In this document: positions 20,896 to 32,200 of the stretch, one piece after another | How the letters are laid out: each line of letters starts with the position of its first letter | Position numbering within the stretch: position 1 is the first letter of the stretch | Assembly (NCBI GenBank): GCA_930367215.1 | Contig: OV884057.1 | Coordinates: 251,002,830-251,066,829 of the forward strand | Reading direction: 5' to 3' | DNA from: Pollenia angustigena | Taxonomy: Eukaryota; Arthropoda; Insecta; Diptera; Polleniidae | Length of the DNA stretch: 64,000 nt | Position numbers and translations under genes: made by a program | The notes under the pieces: model-generated | Seen by the model: the letters and a program-made list of their open reading frames with translations, nothing else | Databases searched by the model: none | What the model was told of the DNA's origin: nothing

Positions 20896-22339
20896 ACCTA
20901 AACTAGGGGGTACTAACCTGGAACTTAAACACCACACTAAGTATCTGGGAGTAATACTGGATAGCAAACTGTCGTGGAGACTGAATGTGGAGGAGAGGGT
21001 GAAAAAGGCAACGGTTGCGCTCTACGCATGTAAGAGAATGCTAGGCAAAACTTGGGGTCTAACCCCTGCTCTTACACATTGGGTCTACACAGCGGTGGCG
21101 AGACCAATCCTACTCTACGGGATACTTGTGTGGTGGACGGCCTTGGATAAGATATCGTACCGGAATATGCTCACGGGCGTACAGAGACTCGCTGAACTTA
21201 GTATCACCGGTGCTCTGCGTAGTACACCGACTGCGGCAATGGATGTGATCCTGGACTTGCGGCCGATTCATCTAGTGGCAGAAGGAACTGCAAGGAGGTC
21301 TGCGATCCGCTTAAAGGCGACGGGACAATTTGTATATGGACTCTATGGTCACGGTAGTATTATAAGGGGAATAGATTGTAGCAGTGACTACACCATTCCG
21401 ATACTGACACTTGGAAGGAATCCGCGAGTTACCCTAGAGGAGGACGGTTGGTTAGTAGGACTCCGATCTGGCCAAGGGACCTTCAGATTCTACACTGATG
21501 GTTCCAAAATGGAGGACGGAGTTGGAGCTGCAGTCTACTGCCAGGAACTGGGTATTCGGGAGTCGTATAAGCTTCCCGATTACTGCAGCGTTTTCCAGGC
21601 GGAGGTTTTTGCAGCCAAAATGGCTGCCGATTTGGCACGTGTTCCCGGCACCGAGAACTCGCAGGTAAACTTTTTCATTGATAGTCAGGCGGCGATCAAG
21701 GCTATAACCGCGGAATACTCATACTCCTCTGTCGTCCAGGAGTGTAGGGACTCGATAGATAGACTCTGTGTCAATAGGAGAGTGCATATCTACTGGGTTC
21801 GCGGTCACCAGGGCATAGAGAGCAAAAAAGAGGTGGACGAATTTGCGAAACGGGGGGCCCGTTTACCACACGATAGGATGGTGGTCATCCCGGCTCCAAT
21901 TCAGAATATAATGAGAGATACGGACTCTGCTATACGGAGGAGATCAGAGGCGTTTTGGGAAAACACAAGAACGTGCAGGGTTTCCAAGGTAATGTGGGGA
22001 TCCTACGATCCGGAGTCGTCGAGAATTCTTCTGTCGCTATCGAGAAGGAACTGTAGACTTCTGATAGGTTTTATAACGGGTCATTGTTGGACTGCGGTAT
22101 ACGCCTATAGGGCGGGGCGGTTGAATAGTGACAATTGTAGATTTTGTGGGGTACCAGGGGAAAAGGGGACGGTAGAGCACTTGTTATGCTACTGTCCGGC
22201 ACTCGTGCGCTCCAGGGCGAACTGTCTGAGAGATCATTATCTCCAAGATCTCGGGCAGGTCTCTGGAATTGGGTTAATGAGACTCCTGGCATTCGTCAAG
22301 AGAGTGTGGGGTACTCTGGATACCATCACATCTGACTGA
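20896..22339 (+). pseudogene. LINE RT thumb plus RNase H and CCHC end
   Basis: Continuation of the same ORF2 after the frameshift. The reading frame is open from about 20880 (RRPKLGG...YLGVILDSKLSW) to 22339; no Met start is expected. The thumb region has ARPILLYGILVWW. RNase H follows with all four acidic positions visible: FYTDGSK (Asp near 21497), FQAEVFAAKM, FFIDSQAAIKAI and WVRGHQGIE...KEVDEFAK. RNase H at this place separates LOA/I-group LINEs from Jockey. The C-terminus carries CRFC...EHLLCYC, a CCHC-like zinc knuckle usual at the end of such ORF2 proteins. Apart from the frameshift it looks intact. Confidence 0.88.
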
Positions 22340-22441
22340 CCTTTTTACTTTCTTCTGTGGGTTATTGTACAATTGTGGCAACGCTAGGGACCTATTTGGT
22401 CTATGCGGGGTCTTTGTGACCGGCCACTCTAACCTAACCTA

Positions 22442-22795
22442 AATAAATTAATAGTAATTATTAAAACTGATTTTATTTTTGGCTGCATTTAAAAGTGCAA
22501 GGATGAATTTAAGTAAATTTTAAGGGATTCATTAAATTACACTGCTTTACAAATTTTTAATTTGGAAAAATGCCAAGAGCGCCACATGCCTATATAAGTT
22601 AATTTAGCAAAGTCATTTGCAACAAACTCTGAGTTTTGCTATTAAAACTATATCAATTTTGAAAAAAGGTATTTGAAAAAGAGGGGGAAACAAATATTAA
22701 AATTTATTCTAGAGTTGAAATTAAAAAAAATTATTTAAGAAGGTTCTGATGGCGATGGTAATAAAATAATAAAAAAGTTTTCTCTTATATAGTAC
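22442..22795. other. AT-rich spacer
   Basis: Nothing recognisable. Confidence 0.5.
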
Positions 22796-23110
22796 TTTAT
22801 TGTGCTCCCTGTTCGGGAAGTATAAGTGTTTGTATGTTTATTTATGTTTTATTTGTTTGTATCTGCTAGACTCCTAATCCGCTGAACCGATCTTTATGAA
22901 ACGTTTACAGTATATTACTAAAGATCTGCAGGAGCTATAGGCTATACAATTTTTTGAAATTCTGAGCGGGCGTGGCACCTCCCATACAAAGACAAAAAAT
23001 ATTTATGTACATCTGGTGAAAGGCAAGAGCTTAAGTTTCAAAATTCGCTATATCTTGGTTATCTGAAGCACGATAAGAGACAAAGTGCACTTGGGCAAGC
23101 TAGTAAGTTA
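22796..23110. repeat. Dispersed repeat related to 2456-3235
   Basis: It shares ordered landmarks CTGAACCGATCTTTATG, TACTAAAGATCTGC and GGGCGTGGCACCTCCC with the longer copies at 2456 and 10190. Non-coding. Confidence 0.5.
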
Positions 23111-24925
23111 TATTTCCTCATGTTGGGCCAAAAGTTTCAAATATTTATTTACATTTTAAACCCGGTCATAACTATGGAAGTGACCTTCTTTCGAATTTAA
23201 CATTTAACTCTAGTTAAGTAACGCTGCTTTAAAATGGACAAAAATGAAAACATAGAACAGTTACTTTTTAAAGGAGTGTTAGCGGTTTGTATCAGTGTTT
23301 AAAGTTATGAGTGCCTTCCTCCGCATTAAGGAGAAAAACGCAGAAGAGTTCTCTGCTTTTTTTTTAAAAAAAAGAAGCACAAAGTATTTTGGCCTTAAAA
23401 TTTATTGATTTTTTATAAGAATTTATATAAAATAAATTTGTCTCTGCTCTTGATAGATACAGCTCTCTGATATAAAACATTTCATTGCTCAACAACCTGT
23501 TCAAGCAAAGTTTATAAAACAAAATTGATAGATACTACAATTATTTATTTCCAAATACCCAAGTGAGTGAAATGCATAGAATTCCAAAGAATAAAAGATT
23601 TTTTTTGAATAATTTATAAATTGTTATAAAAAGTTTTTAGTTGTTGTTGTTGTTTTATTTTCCAAAGATGTTCATGCTATCTCTCTGTTACTTCTTCAGA
23701 CTCACACTATACAGACAGAATATTAAAAGATCAAAACTAACAAGTTACAATATAGATAATGTCATTTAATTTACACTTGCTATATTGGCGCACGCACACA
23801 CACACATTTTGTCTAAAATGTATATCCTCTTTATAACAACCATATTTTCCTTTATGAAAACCTTAAGACATCAGTTGTTTAGCCTAGAAGAAGAAACATG
23901 AAAGACATAACTCAAATAAATAGTAAAAATAAAAAGTGAGTTGTACATGCAGTATGAAAATTTACTGCTTGAGAAGAATGTTTTATTAAAATTCTTACAA
24001 GGCCATAATGAATAGGAATTATTTTACCACTACACTTACACAACTCATGCACATGGATACATCTTATTGCCAATATCTTCCACAACGAGCCGACCATACA
24101 ACTTGGTTAGGAATTGTAAGCCACCTGTTGGGTCCTTAAAGAAAACCACAACAACCCAAGAAGAGAATCCTTGAACACCACGACAATATGGCAAATAAAT
24201 CCTTTGTAGGTTTTACAATGATAACTACAAATTATGATAATATCTTGGTATGAGTGAAAGTAAGTAATTGCAAATGTGTGTGTGTGTGTGTGTATGTGTT
24301 TCACATCTTTTATAGAAACTTTCTTTGTATTTTCCAAAAACGCAGACACTACTTTTTTTGGAATGAATGTAGGCAAATGTTTAAGAATTAAATTCATTTT
24401 TAAAAACAAAAGACTAAACTTATTTCTAAGGCATAATTTTAATATTTTCTTGCCACAGATTTCTCTCAGCATAAAAGTAAATAACAGGGATGTAAAGTTA
24501 AAACGAATAATTTTTGAAGATATACTTAAATTTCCAAAGAAATAGATATATCTTGTATTTTAGATACCAAAAAAGGTATCTTAAATCTTATTTCAATCGT
24601 TATTATATTATGCCCACACCAAAATAGAGGAGAGAGTCCCAACGGGAAAACCAGAAGTACGGAGGCCTTCTAGAGGGGTCTGTACTCCTTTGTTTGGCTG
24701 GCTCCATGCTATACTCATGCCTTTTTTAAACACGTTGTCATTAGGGTATGCCTTCCGCTCAAGCTTCTTTCGCAGTAACATAAGAATGGTAACTGTATCA
24801 ATAAAAATATTATTCTTTCGCTTTTGCTTTGGCAAAAAACAAACATAACAAAAAATATTACCCTTTCTATTCTCCCTTCCCATAAAAGGGAATGTGGAAT
24901 GTGCTTTGTATGTGGCATTTTTTAG
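23111..24925. other. AT-rich spacer with a TG microsatellite
   Basis: No gene is recognised. A (TG)n run lies at ~24274-24292. A less AT-rich block at ~24620-24740 contains CCCAACGGGAAAACCAGAAG, which recurs inverted and diverged at ~25205-25245, so the two flank the TIR element at 24926-25153. Confidence 0.5.
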
Positions 24926-25153
24926 CACACAGAAAAAATTCCCTAAAATGGTTTACCAATTAAAGCATTAATCAAAAATAAAATCAGTTTTAATCAATAA
25001 TTTAATCAAGTGAACTTAATGCTTAACCAAGTGGATTAAAAGCTAAATTGATATTACATATTAATTTGTTTACTGGTGCAAATTTAATTAATTTTTTAAT
25101 TAATATCACAAATTTTTTAATTGAAATCAATTTTTATTATTTTCTGCGCAGTG
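24926..25153. mobile_element. Short TIR element C, TTAATTAA/TTAATCAA-rich
   Basis: It begins CACACAGAAAAAATT and ends TTATTATTTTCTGCG, a diverged inverted end. The interior is an array of TTAATCAA, TTAATTAA and AATTGATT motifs. Non-coding; grouped with the ACACAGAAAAAA-ended elements. Confidence 0.5.
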
Positions 25154-25544
25154 AGATAAGAATAAAAATTGTATCCAAAAACGTTTTAAGCAGGCCTTTA
25201 ATAAGGTCTGGTGTATGTAGGACTTCTGGGTTTTCCCGCTGGGGTATTATGCGCTTGTGCTGATGCTTGTAACACCTTAAGAAAATTAGTCCTAGATGCA
25301 CCTTTAAGTATAGCGATCGACTCAGCATCACTATTAGCATCGATTTAGCGATGTCCATCTATCCAGCTGGTTGATTGTCCATGTAAACTTTGTGCGCAAA
25401 GTTCGGGTCGCAGTTTTGGAGATAGTACGTTTTAACTGTTACAAGGAACACCCTGTTATTTTGTTTTTGAATTAGAACAATTTTTTAATTTGTCATTTAT
25501 TGTTACATTTGTGTTAAATAATTTATAAAATAAGGAAAGAAAAA
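25154..25544. other. Spacer before Penelope-like element
   Basis: No gene recognised. Confidence 0.4.
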
Positions 25545-25551
25545 AATAACC

Positions 25552-25590
25552 CTGAAGAAGGCACTCAAGGAAGTGCCGAAATATTGGATT
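25552..25590 (+). ncRNA. Hammerhead-ribozyme-like core in the Penelope pLTR
   Basis: CTGAAGA (25552-25558) is followed by a hairpin GGCACT/AGTGCC (25560-25565 with 25572-25577) and then GAAA (25578-25581): box, stem II, box in hammerhead order. Penelope-like elements are known to carry hammerhead motifs in their terminal repeats. One extra A lies between the first box and stem II, and I cannot assign stems I and III or the cleavage site, so activity is uncertain. Confidence 0.5.
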
Positions 25591-25698
25591 TTAAATAAAA
25601 GTTAAAAGTTTTTTATAAAAAAAGACCTTAGGCTCAAAGGTTTATTAAAATTTTAAATAATAAAGGTCGAATAAAATACATAATTTATACATATAAAG

Positions 25699-26613
25699 AT
25701 GAGCACGTCTACAATCAATTTCCATTCATTTAAGAACAACGAAAGAATCAGAAGATGCATGAATAGGTATAAAACGATAAGGGATAAATTAATAAAAATA
25801 AAGGCAACTATTACTTTTTTAATTCGGTGTCGCAATGCAGGTATTATTCCAAAATTTATTAAGAATGCTACTAAAAACGTTTCTAATCTTTTTCATGAAA
25901 ATGATAATTTGCCGTCATACCGACAAAAAACATCAAATTATGTTCAAGAACTTCAAAACAACATTTTAAATATAAGAATAAGGTATAAGCATGAGCAACT
26001 AAAAGAAGTAAAGAAGGAATGTAGGATAATAGAAGACCAGCTACAGAATTGTTTTAGTGAGGTGGAATATGCAAGTTTCTTAGAATATGAAGATAAATTA
26101 GCGAGCAATTTAAATGAGAAGATCAAGTATAGACATAGACAGAAATTTCAAGATCTTGTTAATTTACAAAGAAGGGAACTACGTATAAAATTTAATAATA
26201 AATGGTTTGTTAACATATCTAACATAAATATACCAATTGATGCACAATGGGTTCTCTCATTAGGTCATAAACACATGCTACCGACGGAAAGGAAACATTT
26301 TCCAGTTTTGAAAATTATAACTGAAGGAGAGGATTTAGTACAGACACTTAGGGGAAAAGAGAAACAGGAAATAGCAAGAGCAAAACTGACTACAAATATA
26401 GACAACCACATTAATAAAATGAGACTAACGAATAGGGATAAGTTTATATTGGACAAAGTAAAGGAAACAGATAGATTTTTGAGATCTAATAGGGACATTT
26501 TTATCTTAAATGCAGACAAAGGTAATACAACGGTTGCAATGAATAGAGTTGATTATGAGTTAAGAATTAATGATATTGTGAGGGATGATTCAAATTATAA
26601 GAGATTGGATTAG
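25699..26613 (+). pseudogene. Penelope-like ORF, N-terminal part
   Basis: About 304 codons of the charged, helical N-terminal region upstream of the reverse transcriptase. Typical phrases include FHSFKNNERIRRCMNRY near the start, ITFLIRCRNAGIIPKFIKNA and, near the end, FILNADKGNTTVAMNR, a Penelope-family signature. The frame ends at a TAG (26611-26613) in the middle of the homologous region, after SNYKRLD; the following codons (DPTSKLQKINTSLVQELF) continue the protein in the same frame, so the stop is a lesion. No endonuclease is present here. The start ATG lies 33 bp after the pLTR-like repeat. Confidence 0.82.
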
Positions 26614-27710
26614 GACCCTACTAGCAAACTACAAAAGATAAATACTAGTTTAGTTCAGGAACTTTTTAATAATGATACAATTACAATCGCAGAAGAAATA
26701 AACTTAAAACTAATACAGCAAAAGCACCTAGGCTATACGGTCTTCCAAAAATTCATAAAATGAATTTTCCATTAAGGCCAATATGTTCAATGATAAATTC
26801 TCCATCATATGAACTATGTAAATATATAACAGGAATTCTTAATAAAATTACTAAAAAATTCAAAATATAATGTTAAAGATTCTCTTAAATTTAAAGACAA
26901 AATTAGGAATATTACATTAGATAATAATGAGAGGTTAATTTCTCTTGATGTAGTTTCATTGTTTCCTAGCATTCCAATAGACTTAGCTATAAATATAGTA
27001 GAGGAAATTTGGAATATAATAAGGGAACATACGAATATGGAGAAGGACTTATTCTTACGTATTTTTAATTTTGTAAAATAGATAGTAGATATTTTCAATT
27101 AAATAATCATATATATAATCAAATGAAAGGACTTCCTATGGGTTCGCCAGCTTCTCCAATTGTAGCAGATAAAGTTATGGAAAGGTTATTAGATATATGT
27201 GTGGGAAAATTAATTATAAAACCGAAGATCTTAACAAAATATGTTGATGACTTATTTTGTATAATTTCTGAATCAGGAATAGAGCAAATGTTAGATATTT
27301 TTAACTCTTTTCATTCAGACATAAAATTTACAATTGAAAGGGAATATAATTCAAGAATATCATATTTAGACACCTTGACAATTAGAAGAGGAAATAAGAT
27401 ATTAATAGATTGGTATCAAAAACCAACATCTTCTGGCAGAATTATTAATTATTTCTCGAAACATCCAAAGAGAATAATTATTAATACAGCTAAAAATTTC
27501 ATAGAAAGAGTTCTAAAAATAAGTGATTCAGAATTTCATAGAGATAATAAAAGGAAGATTTCACGTATTTTAACTAATAATAGCTTTCCTAAACAATTAA
27601 TAACAGATTTATTATTGCAACATAATAATTGTAGATTAAATAGCCGAAATAGTATTACAGAACAGAGGATTTTTAAGTCGGTAAATTTCGAAAGTTTGTT
27701 TTTGTTTTAA
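26614..27710 (+). pseudogene. Penelope-like reverse transcriptase, frameshifted
   Basis: The RT domain is spread over several frames. LYGLPKIHK (from 26733), SLDVVSLFPSIP carrying the motif A Asp (~26941), KGLPMGSPASPIVAD (motif B, from 27123) and KYVDDLFCI with the catalytic Asp pair (~27240) appear in the correct order. The last 195 codons (27123-27710) are one frame and continue through FTIEREYNSRISYLDT and WYQKPTSSGRI, phrases typical of Penelope RT and not of LINE RT. The frame ends in LFLF and stop without a GIY-YIG domain, so the copy is either 3' truncated or an EN-less derivative. At least three frameshifts make it inactive. Confidence 0.85.
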
Positions 27711-27800
27711 ATGAAAGTTGAACGGACGAGTAAGGCGCTCGTGTTCTGTAAACACCACATTAGGCTAAAAAGTTTATTAAAATTTTAAATAATAAAAATT

Positions 27801-28540
27801 ATTTTTATTTCACATATCCACCATGCAAGCCTTTTTTTAAAATAGAGTCTTTTTGGCCATTAGGCCATCTTTGGTATGGCAATCTAAATCATTCTGTACA
27901 TCCATTTTTGACTTAAGCTCCCATAAAAATACTACTCCCGAAAATAGCTTTAAATGCCATAACTTTCTTATAAATGCTGTCATTGACATAAAAATTGGCC
28001 ACAATAGCTTCTACAATAGCAACTACGTCAAGACAAAATGTCGTGCTGGTTGGTCCAAAATTTACCATAGTTCCCATAATTTGCCATATTAAAATCACTT
28101 AATACTCTCTCGTCAAAGTAATTTTTTGGATCCCAAATTTTATTCATGATAAAAACACTAAAATTTATTGTTGATGGGATTAGCAATTCCTATGCGCATT
28201 TCATTGGTTCATCAGGAAACTTCAGCCAGGGATTTTAGAAAAACTGAAGATATTATACAAATAAAACTGTTAAGCGAATAAAAACTATTATCATCAGTCT
28301 TACTTGTAACAATATCAAAGCTAAACAAAAACAACAACAATAATTGAGTTTATCTTCTCTTACATTCAGAAAGTTGCCAGTTCATTTTTTTTTGGCCGTG
28401 CACTTGCCAGTTTATTATCAATATAATAATTGGGAACACAAAATTTGTAATTAACAAGATTTTGTTTGTCGTGCTTAATTCAGAATTTTTATTCTTAAAA
28501 TATCTAGTCTTTCACACCAAGCATAACAGTCAAACAGACG
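27801..28540. other. AT-rich spacer
   Basis: No gene. 28420-28490 (GGGAACACAAAATTTG...GTCGTGCTTAAT) resembles 55488-55545, pointing to another dispersed repeat. Confidence 0.45.
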
Positions 28541-30401
28541 CACATAGGGGTTTTTTGCCAATCCAGCCGGACATTACTTTTTGTTTAAGCATATATTGCT
28601 TCTTAAAAGTTATTGAGTGCCCCTAAATCGATGAAACTTGGCAGAAATATGTGATATTGTCATAGGCAGGTAAACCTCAAAAATAAATAAAATCGGACCA
28701 ACCTCTGAAAAATTCAATTTTTTTTTAAGTTTTCCCATACTTTTGTTTGGCAAATGCAACTTTTAACTTTTTAAAAAAACCTAAAATTAGACCCATGAGA
28801 TCGCAAAATTACACTTTTCCCCGCCCCTTTTTGAGGGCGGTTACATAAAATAATATTTAAAAAAAAATTTAAATATTAAAAGAAATATATTACTAACGCC
28901 TTAATACTATAAAAATTTAATTTTTGAACTTTTATGGGTAGAAGGAGGTATACCTCCAACCCCTCCCCCGGAACGACCCTGTAAAAAAAAATTGCTTATT
29001 TCCAAAACATATTAATTTTTAAGATTTTATGTATTTTATAGTATTTAATTTATCTGAAAATAATTAATATATTCGTAATTATAACTTATTTATAATAGTC
29101 ACAGCAAATTTTTTTTAAAATAACTTCTCTTTTGCACTAAGATGATGATGAGTGCCATGGTTCTTCTTCCTCTGCTTCTTCAAAATCCTCTTCTGAATCT
29201 GAATTCTCTTCAGAGCCAAGTACAGTTGGAAGCATAAAAGAAATTGCTTCTTTCGTTCTTTGGAGTTGGTCTTATACTAGTAATCAGTGGGTCAGAGCTG
29301 AGCAAAAGTCTATTTATAATATCTTTGTTACACTGAACCTTCGAAAACTTTCTAGCAAAATTCTGCCTGTAAAGCCGAAAATGTTTATTTCGTGCCTCAG
29401 ACGCTTCTTCTGATAAAAGCCCGATAGGCAACAATGCCTCACTCATTACAGTTGCGCCGTGTATTATACACTTTTTCCATTTTACTCTCAAAGCTTCAAA
29501 ATGGTTCTGATAACAATTTTATGCTATAACCACAATATATATTAAAAAAAACTAAGTACCTAGAGCACAGATTTGATTTTTTATTATATATTATTTTTGT
29601 TGTTAATGATTTTAAAAGTTATGCAAAACGGGTACATTTATTTTGCTCCATAAAATAACGTCATTTAGCGGCCGCACAGGTGGTTAAAACCCGTTCGCAC
29701 ATCCCTTTTCTACCCGGTAATATTAGTCTTAGATGAAAGAATTTAAATAAAAAAAATGTACGTACAACCAAAACATTTTATGACTGACGAAAGGGTTTCT
29801 ATCATATGTACCTATGCAAGATGAGCAAAAACAGAAAAAAGGTGAAATTTTCAAAAAATCATAAAAAAATGGCGCAACAACGCGCAACTTTTTTTTTTTA
29901 ATTTAAAAGTAGAGATTTCAAATTTTATCGTGATGTATAACATTTTTAAGAACTCAGCGGGTTTCACCTTCAAAAACCTTTTTAATTTTTTTTTTTTTTT
30001 TACCAAAAGGTGAACAAAAAAATCTTTTTTGTAATTTCGAACTAATTTTTTTATCATAAAAACTTCTAATAAAATTTTTCTAAAAATTTTCATAATTAGC
30101 TGTTTATATAGTCTTTCACACAAAAAAAAAAATCAATGTAAAATCTTTATTCGTTTATCAACAAAAAAATATATTGTAAACCTCCAAAAACCGTGAAAAG
30201 TCAATGATCACGCATGCAGTTTAATCAACTTTCCTGGTTTTAATAGTGCCCCAAAACCACAAATCTCAAGCAAAAGACTTGAAAATTCACTATACGATGC
30301 AGAACTTTGTTGTCTGTCGAGCTGCATACTTTAATTTTTCCATTTCTTAAATTTAATTTTTTGCTTAATGTCCGGCTAGAATGGCAAAAAACCCCTATGT
30401 G
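28541..30401 (-). mobile_element. Transib element, internally deleted (1.86 kb)
   Basis: The ends form a 36-bp inverted repeat with 34 matches: CACATAGGGGTTTTTTGCCA, then AGCCGGACATTA after a short variable step. The element is flanked by a perfect 5-bp duplication AGACG (28536-28540 and 30402-30406). CAC-starting ends and a 5-bp duplication are the Transib/RAG hallmark. Only the transposase C-terminus remains, on the minus strand. Confidence 0.88.
29137..29491 (-). pseudogene. Transib (RAG1-like) transposase C-terminal remnant
   Basis: Only the last part of the DDE transposase is left. It has the glutamate-containing block LLSEEASEARNKHFRLYR, followed by FARKFSKVQCNKDIINRL and SSDPLITSIRP. 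These correspond one-to-one to LLSEEAQESRNKDYKKYR and the following residues in the copy at 58976-60822. A one-base frameshift lies at about NERS (~29240); in the neighbouring frame the protein runs on as FMLPTVLGSEENSDSEED and further Glu residues to a TAG at 29137-29139, an acidic tail. Both catalytic Asp regions are deleted, so it cannot be active by itself; with intact ends it could be mobilised in trans. Divergence from the other copy shows a different subfamily. Confidence 0.82.
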
Positions 30402-30406
30402 AGACG

Positions 30407-31684
30407 TTCCTATATAAGAAGTTATCTAAATAATATTCTTCGCAGATATGGTTGAATTTTTGAAGAAAAAAAAGAAACATTTAAAAAAAAATATTTTTTT
30501 GTTCATTAAAAATTCATAAAAAATAAAATTGCGATAAAAATCACGGTTTTGGTCTAAAAATATTTAGCTCAACATAATTTTGAATAAAATGAGGTTTAAT
30601 TCATTGTAATCGGTGCACAACTTTTGATTTTATGCACAATTTACCAAGAAAACTGAATATTGATTTTCATACAAAAAGAAACAACGTTCATGACACACAC
30701 ATATTTTAAATGTTATTTTTAAAAAATTAGTTTTTTTTCAAAATTTTCCTTTTTGTTTTCAAAAATATTTCTGAAACTTTAGGGCAAATTAAAAAACAAT
30801 ATGCCGAGTTTCGGATTTTTCAATTTATTCTAATATTTGTTTGAAAGTGCCCTAATTTTGGACATAACGGTATATCTCGAAAACTAGAGCTGATAGAGAA
30901 AAATGGAGATTAGATTTGAAATCAGCGACCTCAAATTAGTAAAAATTTGCAATCAAATACCAGACGGCACAGAAGAATTTTAAAGTTGCGTTATAAGAGT
31001 AGCAAATACAATTAAAATTATATTTTAACTTATTTAACCGAGAAATAGTAACTTTTCCCTCTAGCTAGTTGAAGTGAAACAGACCAGAGCCTCTGGGGGA
31101 AATGATACCCGCATCACTCGCACTGATGGACTAGATTACTACCCACTAGCCTACCGGGCATCCTTTTTTCCGTTTAAAATTTACTTTTTCTCATAAAAGG
31201 ACTTTTTGCAACACAAAATTCTTTTTTTTTTATTTATTTCTGAACTTCAAATTCTAACAAAAATTATTTAACACAATTTCGCCATTTTCTTTCTAAACAA
31301 CTTTTAAGAACACAAATTTGAAATTGGTTTTCTCTTTGTTATGAAAACACAAAATAATGACATGTTTTCAAACTTTCTTCCTTTTACACTTTACTGGCTG
31401 TAATTTTTTGGGTTTGAAATGTTCCTTATCCTTTAAGGATTAAATAAAATAAATATAAGAGAGCGAATGAAGACTCATGTGTCTCTTGATGGTGATGACA
31501 AAATGAAAACAAAAGTCTGATACTGAACTAGTATTTTCGTAGAGAAGAATGTGTCTACACCAGCCACAGACAAAAGTAAAAAACGGTCTTGATCACCAAA
31601 ATAATTGAAACAAGCAAAAAATTGTTTAATTTTGCACCTATCACCGAAATGATTATACCAATTACCCAAATTTGCAAAAATTGC
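30407..31684. other. AT-rich spacer containing a small GC-richer block
   Basis: No gene. The only distinctive part is the tRNA-like block at 31080-31165. Confidence 0.5.
31080..31165 (-). repeat. Possible tRNA-derived SINE head
   Basis: On the minus strand, GATGCCCGGTAGGCTAGTGG carries an A-box-like TAGGCTAGTGG, and GCGGGTATCATTTCCCC about 43 bp later is a weak B-box-like stretch. The block is markedly more GC-rich than its surroundings. The B box is poor, so this is only a candidate. Confidence 0.35.
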
Positions 31685-32200
31685 AAAACAAGGATTTTTT
31701 TTCCAATTAAAAAGTTTTTACATTTTAATTACAAAGACAATTGAAAAATTTATTAATATTAAACAATATTTTAATTGAATGCATTAACAAATTAATTAAA
31801 AAAAAATCAATATTTTAATTGAATGAATTACTAACGTAATTGATTACAATACAGAAAATTAATTATTTTAATAATTGTATTGATTGAAACAGTGATTGAA
31901 TTTTTGCATTAAATCGATTAAATTTTTAATTGAATAAATTAAAAACTGTATTTGAAATACACTCTTAATTCAATTACGCAAATTATTCAATCAAATATTG
32001 ATTAAAACAGTGATTGAATTTTTGCATTAAATCGATTAAATTTTTAACTGAATAAATTAAAAAGTGTTTTTGAAATACACTCTAAATTCAATTACGCAAA
32101 TTATTCAATCAAACAAATTGTTATTGAATAAGTTTGTTAAATCAATTCAGTTGATGGTTAAATGAAGCAAAATAATAATAAATAAAAAATATGTTTTATT
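31685..32200. repeat. AT-rich palindromic array with 118-bp tandem repeat
   Basis: TTTTAATTGAAT, AATTAATT and related motifs recur throughout. CAGTGATTGAATTTTTGCAT and ~110 following bases occur twice with period 118 (31890 and 32008), with a few mismatches. It may be a remnant of an ACACAGAAAAAA-type TIR element. Confidence 0.65.

Larger units (their letters stand above)
19981..22441 (+). mobile_element. 5'-truncated LOA/I-type LINE
   Basis: A GC-richer island holds the 3' portion of an ORF2 with reverse transcriptase and RNase H domains. It ends in a short 3' untranslated region with CTAACCTAACCTAA at ~22430-22441, a tail type seen in some fly LINEs. The endonuclease and ORF1 are missing. 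The low number of defects suggests a young copy. Confidence 0.85.
25545..27800 (+). mobile_element. Penelope-like retroelement
   Basis: Decayed element whose two ends share a ~38-bp direct repeat (TTAGGCTCAAAGGTTTATTA and continuation; 25629-25665 and 27761-27798), consistent with pLTR remnants. A hammerhead-like motif sits in the 5' repeat. The coding sequence is broken by at least one stop and several frameshifts, and no GIY-YIG endonuclease is seen after the reverse transcriptase. Confidence 0.85.

Noticed and set aside
22425..22441. TAACCTAACC telomere-like repeat
   Set aside because: Only two units, placed at the 3' end of a LINE. This is a known style of LINE tail, not telomeric DNA.
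24107..24472. 121-codon open frame with a His-Thr repeat
   Set aside because: The His-Thr run is the TG/CA microsatellite, and no domain is recognisable on either side.
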